From JBBSHJ01 sp038253135 (GTDB taxonomy: Bacteria; Actinomycetota; Actinomycetes; Mycobacteriales; QHCD01), in the NCBI GenBank assembly GCA_038253135.1, contig JBBSHJ010000056.1:1-20292 (forward strand): DNA of 20,292 bases, in the 5' to 3' direction. The position numbers and the translations under genes were made by a program. A model generated the notes under the pieces. That model saw only the letters and a list, made by a program, of their open reading frames with translations, searched no databases and was not told the origin of the DNA. Below are positions 14,520 through 20,292 of the stretch, piece by piece. The first letter of the stretch is position 1; each line of letters opens with the position of its first letter.

Positions 14520-15077
14520 GTGGTATCAGATCTCGCGGCAGCGGGACAGCTTGCTGAGTACGCCCTTGCCGGGCAGCATCGGCTCACCCGCCACTGGGTC
14601 GATGACGAGCACCGGTTGCGGTTGCTTGCCGGAGAGCGTGCCGATGATCTGCGTCTGGCCACCGACCTTGATCTTGCCCGCGCCCGGGCGGCGCGGTTCG
14701 CGCCCGACCACGCCGCGGGGGCGATGCTGGATCGCTGGGTTGCTGCCGGTGACGATCTGAGCGTCATGCTCAGCATGCGGTACGAGGGTGGGAATGTGGA
14801 CAAGCCGTTCGTGGACGGCTCGATCGTCAGTCGAGGACTGCAGGCTCGGGACGTGGCCGGCCTCGCCGAGATGGCCGTTGAGACGTTCGGGGCGTTCGGC
14901 CCGGCCTATCTGCGGCTCTGGAGCGCCGAGCCGACCGGCGCCTTCGGTGACGTCGGCGCCGACAAGCGATTCCTCGCCGCACCGATCCGCGCGTTACGCG
15001 GGGGACCGGCCGAAGGGACATCGGAGGCTGGTTCCGGATCTCGCTGGCAACCAGATAGGCCGCCCGACCTCGCCTGA
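14520..15077 (+). CDS. Hypothetical protein, possibly truncated
   Basis: A 185-residue product beginning MVSDLAAAGQLAEYALAGQHRL. The first 70 residues are charged helices with many Arg, Asp and Ala. Then come VMLSMRYEGGNVDKPFVDGSIVSRGL and DVAGLAEMAVETFGAFGPAYLRLWSAEP, ending RFLAAPIRAL. This order (an MRYEG-D--KPFVD segment, then a helix and LRLWSA) reminds me of the N-terminal half of some uncharacterised actinobacterial proteins that continue into a GNAT acetyltransferase domain; that recollection is weak. After RALR the sequence turns Gly/Ser/Pro-rich and stops, so a C-terminal domain may have been lost. The start is set by a -10 element 7 nt upstream. It diverges from the kinase gene and converges on the phosphatase gene. 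Confidence 0.55.
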   Translation: MVSDLAAAGQLAEYALAGQHRLTRHWVDDEHRLRLLAGERADDLRLATDLDLARARAARFAPDHAAGAMLDRWVAAGDDLSVMLSMRYEGGNVDKPFVDGSIVSRGLQARDVAGLAEMAVETFGAFGPAYLRLWSAEPTGAFGDVGADKRFLAAPIRALRGGPAEGTSEAGSGSRWQPDRPPDLA

Positions 15078-15093
15078 CAGCGGCGAGCCAGCC

Positions 15094-15112
15094 GCACGGT
15101 CACCCACCGTGC
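15094..15112. terminator. Hairpin between convergent genes
   Basis: GCACGGT (15094-15100) and ACCGTGC (15106-15112) form a perfect 7-bp stem with a CACCC loop. It lies 17 nt after the stop of the 14520 gene, in the 145-bp gap before the converging phosphatase gene. A second, overlapping stem (GCGGC 15080-15084 with GCCGC 15091-15095) lies beside it. No U-tract is present. Confidence 0.5.
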
Positions 15113-15222
15113 ACCCGATGCGATGAGTGCCCTGGCCGGTTGCCCAGCGGCCGTGTTGCTGAGACGGCTCGATCCTCGCCGGATTCGCGAACAAGGCCCC
15201 GCCAGCCCCCGACCACGCCCGG

Positions 15223-16023
15223 CTAGACGGCCGCCGCCGCGACGAGCTTCTCGATTGCGGCTCGCAGGATCGGCTGCAGGGCCGGCCCGGCGGCGAGCAT
15301 CCCCTGTCCGCCGGCAGGCGTGGCCAGCACGTCGTCGTACGCCGCGCCGGCTTCGGTCGCGATGAGCGCGCCAGCAGCGACGTCCCACGGGTTGAGACCT
15401 TCTTCGAAATAGGCGTCGACCATCCCCGCCGCCACCATGCACAGGTCGACGCTGGCGGTGCCGAGCCGCCGGATGTCGCGCACCTGCGGGAGCAGCCCGG
15501 CGATCACCCCGCCGATCGCCGCTCGCCGGTCAGGCCGGTACGAGAATCCGGTCGCCAGCAGCACCTGCTGCATGCGGACCGGGTCGTTGGCTCGCAGCCG
15601 TTGACGGTCGACGAAGGCACCACCGCCACGGGTCGCGCTGAAAATCCGGTTCTCGGCCGGCTGGTGCACGACCCCGACCAACCGGCCGTCGCCGTCCTCG
15701 GCCGCGATGCTCACCGCCCAACCATCGATGCCATAGAGGTAGTTGACGGTGCCGTCGAGCGGGTCGACCACCCAACGGATGCCCGATGTACCGGGCCGGC
15801 TGGTCCCCTCCTCGCCGAGTATCGCGTCGTCCGGGCGCGCCTTGGCCAGCGCGTCGACGATCAGGCGCTCCGACGCGCGGTCGGCATCGGAGACCGGATC
15901 CGTGGCGGTCGACTTCGTCTCGAGGCCCTCGATCCGGCCGTAGCGGCGGAGCAATTCCGCGCCCGCGGCCCGGGCGGTCTCGACGGCAAGGACGAGCAGG
16001 CCGTCGACGCGCTCCGAGGTCAT
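15223..16023 (-). CDS. Inositol monophosphatase family protein
   Basis: A 266-residue Mg2+-dependent phosphatase of the IMPase/SuhB superfamily. The metal site is complete: GEEG (70-73), WVVDPLDGTVNY (84-95, with D87 and D90) and NPWDVAAGALIATEAGA (211-227, with D214). The superfamily includes inositol-1-phosphatase, histidinol-phosphatase and PAP phosphatase. Motifs alone do not separate these, although the WDVAAG and PLDGT forms fit inositol-phosphate or histidinol-phosphate enzymes of actinobacteria. Length is typical. The ATG is preceded by a strong ribosome binding site, GGGAGGA, 8 nt upstream on the minus strand. It lies 62 bp downstream of corA in the same direction, so the two are probably co-transcribed. 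Confidence 0.92.
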   Translation of the reverse strand: MTSERVDGLLVLAVETARAAGAELLRRYGRIEGLETKSTATDPVSDADRASERLIVDALAKARPDDAILGEEGTSRPGTSGIRWVVDPLDGTVNYLYGIDGWAVSIAAEDGDGRLVGVVHQPAENRIFSATRGGGAFVDRQRLRANDPVRMQQVLLATGFSYRPDRRAAIGGVIAGLLPQVRDIRRLGTASVDLCMVAAGMVDAYFEEGLNPWDVAAGALIATEAGAAYDDVLATPAGGQGMLAAGPALQPILRAAIEKLVAAAAV

Positions 16024-16085
16024 GTCCCAATCCTCCCGCGCCCGCTGGCTACGCGGACGTCGGCCCTCGGCCGGGCGGGTGGGGC

Positions 16086-17123
16086 TCAGAGCCAGTCCTT
16101 GCGGCGGAACAACAGGTAAAGGATCACCGCGATCAGCACGATCAGGACGAGGCTGAGCACGAAGCCCAGCTCGTGCCCGAAGCCGGGGTAGGGCACGTTC
16201 TGGCCGAAATAGCCGGTGATGGCGGTGGGTACGGCGATGATCGCGGCCCAGCTGGTGAGCTTCTTCATGATGGTGTTCATCCGCTGGTCCTGCAGCGACA
16301 GGTTGGTCTCGAACAGGTCCGTGACCGTGTCGCGCAGGCTCTCGGCCTGCTCGCTGACCCTCAGCACGTGGTCATAGACGTCGTGCAGGTAGGGCTGCAG
16401 CGGATCCGGAACGAGGTCCGAGTCACGCCGGGTCAGCGTGTTCAGGACCTCGCGCATCGGCATCGCGACCCGCCGTAACCTCACCAATGCCCGGCGGATC
16501 CGAAAGATGCGGATGTGCTCGTCGTGGGTCAGCGGCCGGTCGTCGAAGATCGCGTCGGCGAACGTGTCCGTCTGGTCATCGAGCACCTCGACCGCCTCAG
16601 AGTGCCCGTCGACGACGGTGTCGAGCAGGACGTGCAGCAGGCCGACGGCGCCGCACCGGCATTGCGACGGCGAGTTCTGCCACCGGAGTGCCAGCTCGTC
16701 GGCGTACTCCCAGGCGGACACCCGCACCGTGAGCAGAATCGATTTCGTGGCGAAGGCCGAGATCTCGTACGTCGTGATCTCGGCCTTCTCCGCGTCGTAG
16801 TGCACGGAGTAGCAGTTGAGGAAGAGGTAATTCTCCTCGATCACGGCCTTCGCCCGCTCGTGATGGCTCACGGCGTCCTCGACCAGCAGCGGGCTGAGTC
16901 GCATCTGGCGCGCGATCTCGGCCAGGGCGCCGGAGGCCGGGTCGGGCACATCGATCCAGATGACGTCGCCGTGCGCGGCCCGTTCCCTGACCTCGCCGAT
17001 CTTCGGTGCGTCGGCGAGTTGCCGGCCCTCTCGCCATGCCCGGATGTGCAGGTCCCGGCTCGCGGCCGTAATCCCCGGCGCGTCGTCCTGGGTGTTGGCC
17101 ACGGCATCCACGCCCGCCATCAT
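16086..17123 (-). CDS. corA: CorA-family magnesium/divalent metal transporter
   Basis: A 345-residue CorA-type channel, pentameric in the inner membrane. The N-terminal cytoplasmic funnel contains DVIWIDVPDPASGALAEIARQMRLSPLLVEDAVS, and a long helical stalk follows. Two transmembrane helices lie at the C-terminus (about 289-306 and 320-339), and the protein ends in a basic RRKDWL. The signature at the end of TM1 is YFGQNVPY (residues 307-309 GQN) where classical CorA has GMN, a substitution I have seen in other actinobacterial members. The start is uncertain. ATG 17123 and the adjacent ATG 17120 are both possible; a longer reading to 17165 would overlap the guaA start. Only 19 bp separate this start from guaA, so the divergent promoters must overlap. 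The phosphatase gene follows in the same direction. Confidence 0.88.
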   Translation of the reverse strand: MMAGVDAVANTQDDAPGITAASRDLHIRAWREGRQLADAPKIGEVRERAAHGDVIWIDVPDPASGALAEIARQMRLSPLLVEDAVSHHERAKAVIEENYLFLNCYSVHYDAEKAEITTYEISAFATKSILLTVRVSAWEYADELALRWQNSPSQCRCGAVGLLHVLLDTVVDGHSEAVEVLDDQTDTFADAIFDDRPLTHDEHIRIFRIRRALVRLRRVAMPMREVLNTLTRRDSDLVPDPLQPYLHDVYDHVLRVSEQAESLRDTVTDLFETNLSLQDQRMNTIMKKLTSWAAIIAVPTAITGYFGQNVPYPGFGHELGFVLSLVLIVLIAVILYLLFRRKDWL

Positions 17124-17130
17124 GCCCCGA

Positions 17131-17136
17131 TACGCT
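17131..17136 (+). promoter_or_regulatory. -10 element of a predicted leaderless guaA promoter
   Basis: TACGCT fits TANNNT and lies 6 nt before the GTG at 17143, with no Shine-Dalgarno sequence. Its -35 region would fall inside the first codons of the divergent corA gene. Confidence 0.55.
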
Positions 17137-17142
17137 CGACCG

Positions 17143-18711
17143 GTGAGCGAAAGCAGCACCGACACGGGCCCGGTCGTCCTGGTTGTCGACTACGGCGCGC
17201 AATACGCACAGCTCATCGCCCGGCGGGTCCGCGAGGCCCACGTCTACAGCGAGATCGTCCCGCACGACCTGCCCGTCGCCGAGATGCTCGCCCGGCGGCC
17301 GGCCGCGCTGATCCTCTCCGGCGGCCCGGCCAGCGTCTACGCCGCCGGCGCGCCGGGCGTCGATCCGGCGCTGTTCGACGCCGGCGTGCCGGTCTTCGGC
17401 ATCTGCTACGGCTTCCAGCTGATGGCCCGGGCGCTGGGTGGCACCGTTGCCCGCACCGGCCGGTCCGAGTACGGCCGGACCCCCTTCACGGTCGCCGGGC
17501 CGAAGTCGGCACTGCTGGATGGCCTGCCCGAGCAGCAGCAGGTCTGGATGTCCCACGGCGACGCGGTCACCGGTGCGCCACCGGGCTTCACGGTCACCGG
17601 CTCGAGTCCCGACGCCCCGGTCGGCGCGTTCGAGGCGGTCGACCGCAGCCTCGCCGGCGTCCAGTTCCACCCCGAAGTCGTGCACACGGCGTACGGCCAG
17701 CGGGTCCTCGAACGCTTCCTGCACGATCTCGCGGGCATCCCGGCGCAGTGGACGGCCAAGGCGGTCGTGGAGGATCAGGTACGCCGCATCCGCGAGCAGG
17801 TCGGCGGGCGGCGGGTGCTCTCCGCGTTGTCCGGCGGCGTCGACTCGGCCGTCGCGTCGGCTCTCGTGCAGCGCGCCGTCGGTGCCCAGCTCACCTGTGT
17901 GTACGTCGACCATGGCCTGATGCGGGCGGGGGAGACCGAGCAGGTCGAGCGCGACTACGTCGCGGCCACCGGCCTCGAGCTGCGGGTCGTCCGTGCTGCC
18001 GACCGGTTTCTGGGCGCGCTGGCCGGTGTCACCGATCCCGAGGAGAAGCGCAAGATCATCGGCCGCGAATACATCCGCGTCTTCGAGGCGGCCGCCCGCG
18101 ACGTCGTCGCGGACGAGTCGGTCGACTTCCTCGTGCAGGGCACGCTCTATCCCGACGTCGTGGAGTCGGGTGGCGGCACCGGCACGGCGAATATCAAGTC
18201 GCACCACAACGTCGGCGGGCTGCCCGATGATCTGCAGTTCGAGCTCATCGAGCCGTTGCGCACCCTCTTCAAGGACGAGGTCCGTGAGGTCGGCCGGCAG
18301 CTCGGCCTGCCCGAGGCGATCGTCGGACGGCAGCCTTTCCCCGGCCCCGGCCTCGGCATCCGGATCGTCGGCGCGGTCACCCCGGAGCGGCTCGACCTGC
18401 TGCGCCGGGCCGACGCGATCGTCCGCGAGGAGCTCGCAGCCGCCGACCTGGACGGGGACATCTGGCAGTGCCCGGTCGTGCTGCTGGCCGACGTCCAGTC
18501 GGTCGGGGTGCAGGGCGACGGCCGCACCTACGGGCATCCCATCGTGCTGCGGCCGGTCAGCAGCGAGGACGCGATGACCGCCGACTGGTCGCGGGTGGAC
18601 TACGACGTCCTCGCCCGCATCTCCAGCCGGATCACGAATGAGGTACCGGAGGTCAACCGGGTTGTGCTGGACGTGACGAGCAAGCCGCCCGGCACGATCG
18701 AGTGGGAATAG
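17143..18711 (+). CDS. guaA: GMP synthase (glutamine-hydrolysing)
   Basis: A 522-residue two-domain enzyme that converts XMP to GMP using ATP and glutamine ammonia. The N-terminal class I amidotransferase domain has VVDYGAQYAQLIARRVRE, then ILSGGPASVY. Its triad is C88 (GICYGFQL), H176 and E178 (FHPE). The ATP-pyrophosphatase domain starts near residue 202 and carries the PP-loop SGGVDS (230-235). Later signatures are VQGTLYPDVVESGGGTGTANIKSHHNVGG, FPGPGLGIR and the terminal PPGTIEWE at the dimerisation domain. GTG 17143 is chosen because it gives the normal N-terminus and has a -10 six bases upstream; the frame is open upstream but antisense to corA. With guaB it completes IMP to GMP. Confidence 0.97.
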   Translation: MSESSTDTGPVVLVVDYGAQYAQLIARRVREAHVYSEIVPHDLPVAEMLARRPAALILSGGPASVYAAGAPGVDPALFDAGVPVFGICYGFQLMARALGGTVARTGRSEYGRTPFTVAGPKSALLDGLPEQQQVWMSHGDAVTGAPPGFTVTGSSPDAPVGAFEAVDRSLAGVQFHPEVVHTAYGQRVLERFLHDLAGIPAQWTAKAVVEDQVRRIREQVGGRRVLSALSGGVDSAVASALVQRAVGAQLTCVYVDHGLMRAGETEQVERDYVAATGLELRVVRAADRFLGALAGVTDPEEKRKIIGREYIRVFEAAARDVVADESVDFLVQGTLYPDVVESGGGTGTANIKSHHNVGGLPDDLQFELIEPLRTLFKDEVREVGRQLGLPEAIVGRQPFPGPGLGIRIVGAVTPERLDLLRRADAIVREELAAADLDGDIWQCPVVLLADVQSVGVQGDGRTYGHPIVLRPVSSEDAMTADWSRVDYDVLARISSRITNEVPEVNRVVLDVTSKPPGTIEWE

Positions 18712-18712
18712 T

Positions 18713-18960
18713 CGGCGGGGTTTCCGGCGCGCCGCGGCCGACTCGCCGGATGTGGTCTGGCGCAACGAGGCGTTCCGCGGCTATCCCGGACATGCTCGCA
18801 CGGCGGACTTCACGGCCGCTCTCGACGGGGTGCTGGGCGAGGCCGTCCAGCGCCCGATCGCGGTGATGTGCAGCGAGTCGGTGTGGTGGAGGTGCCACCG
18901 CCGGATCGTCGCCGACGTCGCATTCGGTGCACCCGGGCGGCTTGCTGGCGCCGACCGTGT
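18713..18960 (+). pseudogene. Remnant of a DUF488-family gene
   Basis: In the frame of 18713, immediately after the guaA stop, the sequence reads RRGFRRAAADSPDVVWRNEAFRGY, then TADFTAALDGVL, then PIAVMCSESVWWRCHRRIVADVAFG. These are the order and motifs of the C-terminal half of DUF488 proteins: a GG-RRP--DSP segment, then LRN-FRGYADYM, then the Cys-containing VMCAE--WWRCHR. The N-terminal half is missing; the region begins abruptly at the guaA stop. After VADVAFG the sequence loses family similarity and runs antisense into the next gene. No ribosome binding site or plausible early start exists (first GTG 18752). I read this as a decayed gene. The DUF488 function is poorly defined. Confidence 0.7.
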
Positions 18961-18998
18961 CGCTCTGTCGTTCGTCGCCCGGGAGTGTTGGATGTGGC

Positions 18999-19910
18999 CT
19001 ATCGGAATTGCCGCATCGCGGCGTAGCCGACCCCGGCGAGCACGAGCGTCAAAAGGACCAGGATCGCCATCAGCCGGTCCAACGAGTGCTGTGAGCGGCG
19101 TCCACAGCCGCATGCGTCTGCGCCGTGCCCTGCACCGATACCGTTCGCTCTGCCGGCGCGGTCCGTTCTGCCGGTGCCTTCCGTTCGGCCGAGTGGCGCG
19201 TTGAGCACGTTTATCTGTCCCGAATTGGTGTCCAACCCGCCACTTCGCGTGGGGCGGAACGGTGCGGGCTGTCCGCGCCCGATGCGCGGCGGCGGCAGCG
19301 GAGGCCAGGGTGCGGGCGGACGGAGTACGGGGGGCGGGTAGCCGCGTGCCGCGGGAGCGAAACCGCGCGGGGTCGGCGGCATCGGCCGAGGCGCGGGCGG
19401 AGAGACGGGCCGCCCCGGTGCTCGGGCCGGCAGGTAGCGGACCGGCGGGAGAGCCACCGTTGGCGTCGGCCGGATCAGCGGCATAGACACGGTCGGGAAA
19501 TCCGCCAGCCGCCGCGGGGCCTGCGGCGTCGGCGAAAAGGGCGTGGGTGGTGCTGACGGTCTGGGCTGCTGAGCGGGCGGTCGCGGCATTGGCTGCTGCC
19601 GGTGCGGTGGGTGGACCGGGCCGGTCGGCAGCCGGACGGGTCGTTCGGGGGCGGACCGATTGCCCGCCGAGACGTTGCACACCGGCGGGGGAGGGACGGC
19701 ATGAGCAGCGGACGGGTGGCCGGCGGGCAGCTGCGAGCCCGGGGACGAGGTCGAGGCCGTCGAGGCGGACAGTCGGCGCAGCAGGCCGTCGGCGACGGGC
19801 GCATCCCAGAGCACGTGCTTGCGCAGCGCGGCGTACTCGTCCTCACTGATCTCCCCGCGCCCGCGTAGCTCGCTGATCATGCCGGCGAGTACGTCGATCT
19901 CGGTGGTCAC
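18999..19910 (-). CDS. Proline-rich tail-anchored membrane protein with SHOCT-like N-terminus
   Basis: A 303-residue protein in three parts. Residues 1-46 are helical and acidic (TTEIDVLAGMISELRGRGEISEDEYAALRKHVL). The E-L---GEI-E-EY--L pattern is like the SHOCT oligomerisation motif. Residues about 50-235 are low-complexity and rich in Pro, Ala and Arg, without predicted fold. A Gly/Arg/Thr stretch and a C267-G-C269 pair precede a single transmembrane helix (about 280-299) with four residues after it. The bulk would therefore be cytoplasmic and tail-anchored. Start at GTG 19910 is supported by GGAGGAGGG just upstream. No specific family is recognised. The base composition matches neighbours, and the coding reading is supported by the structured ends rather than by the middle. 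Confidence 0.65.
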   Translation of the reverse strand: MTTEIDVLAGMISELRGRGEISEDEYAALRKHVLWDAPVADGLLRRLSASTASTSSPGSQLPAGHPSAAHAVPPPPVCNVSAGNRSAPERPVRLPTGPVHPPHRQQPMPRPPAQQPRPSAPPTPFSPTPQAPRRLADFPTVSMPLIRPTPTVALPPVRYLPARAPGRPVSPPAPRPMPPTPRGFAPAARGYPPPVLRPPAPWPPLPPPRIGRGQPAPFRPTRSGGLDTNSGQINVLNAPLGRTEGTGRTDRAGRANGIGAGHGADACGCGRRSQHSLDRLMAILVLLTLVLAGVGYAAMRQFR

Positions 19911-20019
19911 GTCGCCCTCCTCCGGCCTGACCGGCCCCCTCGTACCTGCGGCCCACTGCTCCGACGTCGGTACGACGCGTCCGGATCCCGGGCAACGGTG
20001 GATATCCGGCGCGGAACCG

Positions 20020-20217
20020 TCACCGGCCGCGGCGGGAGAGCAGGGCCGTGCCCGCGCCGGCGACGATCGCGCCGACCAGGGCCAGGGCGCGGCCAGCGCG
20101 GCTTCGTCTCGATGCGTTCCACCAGACGCGGCCGGTTGCGACTCGGCGTGCAACGCGGAGCCCGGGGCGCAGGGGCGGGCCCGCACGTTGTCTCAGCGGC
20201 CGTACCGAACCCGCCAC
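20020..20217 (-). CDS. Possible 65-residue small membrane protein
   Basis: This ORF starts at GTG 20217 and encodes MAGSVRPLRQRAGPPLRPGLRVARRVATGRVWW..., then a hydrophobic segment ALALVGAIVAGAGTALL near the C-terminus, followed by SRRGR. The very basic N-terminus plus one membrane segment could be a small actinobacterial membrane protein. However, there is no Shine-Dalgarno sequence and no clear -10 at leaderless spacing. It lies in the 364-bp interval between the proline-rich gene and the start of the last gene, where I see nothing else coding. Confidence 0.3.
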   Translation of the reverse strand: MAGSVRPLRQRAGPPLRPGLRVARRVATGRVWWNASRRSRAGRALALVGAIVAGAGTALLSRRGR

Positions 20218-20243
20218 TGGGATCTCATCGCGACGCGATATGG

Positions 20244-20257
20244 TGCGATATATCGCA
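20244..20257. promoter_or_regulatory. Perfect 14-bp palindrome, probable repressor operator
   Basis: TGCGATATATCGCA is a perfect inverted repeat in AT-rich sequence unlike the surrounding DNA. A partial copy, GCGATAT, lies at 20235-20241. It is 17 bp before the GTG at 20275 and probably overlaps that gene's promoter. Similar ATATATCG elements occur ahead of PadR-type regulators in actinobacteria (from memory), suggesting autoregulation. Confidence 0.65.
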
Positions 20258-20274
20258 TATGGAGAGGAGAGGCC

Positions 20275-20292
20275 GTGATCTCACTACCGGAC
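20275..20292 (+). CDS. Start of a gene, probably a PadR-type transcriptional regulator (partial)
   Basis: GTG 20275 is preceded by a strong ribosome binding site, GGAGAGGAGAGG (20261-20272). Only six codons (MISLPD) lie within the window. The short N-terminus is consistent with actinobacterial PadR proteins, which often start with a few residues before an LPD segment, and the upstream palindrome fits an autoregulated repressor. With so few residues the family call is a guess from context; the presence of a gene is much more certain. Confidence 0.4.

Noticed and set aside
13868..15077. Kinase plus neighbour as a zeta-epsilon toxin-antitoxin pair
   Set aside because: The genes are divergent rather than co-directional, and the neighbour does not look like a small antitoxin.
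16597..18765. Long minus-strand open frame across guaA
   Set aside because: Entirely opposite guaA and out of frame with corA. No motif or ribosome binding site; a composition shadow.

Overview
The window is high-GC DNA with GTG starts, GTGA/ATGA stop-start overlaps and a gene order (nnr-alr-hydrolase-tsaE-tsaB-rimI ... groES-groEL1 ... bldM-like ... guaB-guaB3 ... guaA) that is typical of Actinomycetia. A BldM-like orphan regulator suggests a filamentous, sporulating lineage (Streptomyces/Micromonosporaceae-like), but genus cannot be fixed from sequence alone. No rRNA, tRNA, insertion sequence, prophage or CRISPR array was seen. Most of the window is a housekeeping chromosome core; I did not find a convincing new defence or biosynthetic system.

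Layout. (1) 1-4324, plus strand: tail of an NAD(P)H-hydrate repair enzyme, alanine racemase, an alpha/beta hydrolase, tsaE, tsaB and rimI, mostly with overlapping stop and start codons. The tRNA t6A gene tsaD, which normally follows rimI, is absent. (2) 4331-7058: a minus-strand THUMP-like SAM methyltransferase and a divergent polytopic GT-C-type membrane protein. (3) 7055-9460: groES-groEL1 under a CIRCE operator, with a long hairpin between the two genes and a terminator-like hairpin after them. (4) 9697-11014: BldM-like regulator with a degenerate receiver, a 42-residue membrane micro-protein, and a DUF5319 gene on the minus strand. (5) 11163-13832: guaB and guaB3. (6) 13868-15077: a divergent accessory pair, a P-loop kinase and a truncated-looking protein of unclear function. 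(7) 15223-18711: corA and an inositol-monophosphatase-family gene on the minus strand, divergent from guaA. (8) 18713-20292: a DUF488 remnant, a proline-rich tail-anchored protein, a possible small membrane ORF, and the start of a gene (probably a PadR-type regulator) behind a perfect 14-bp palindrome.

How the genes work together. alr supplies D-alanine for peptidoglycan. TsaE and TsaB are partners of the missing TsaD in tRNA t6A37 synthesis, and RimI acetylates protein N-termini. GroES/GroEL1 form an HrcA-regulated chaperone operon. GuaB and GuaA carry out IMP to XMP to GMP, with GuaB3 as a paralogue. A recurrent signal is a TANNNT-like -10 element placed 5-9 nt before a start codon that lacks a Shine-Dalgarno sequence. 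This predicts leaderless transcripts for alr, tsaB, the GT-C gene, DUF5319, guaB, the 14520 gene and guaA.
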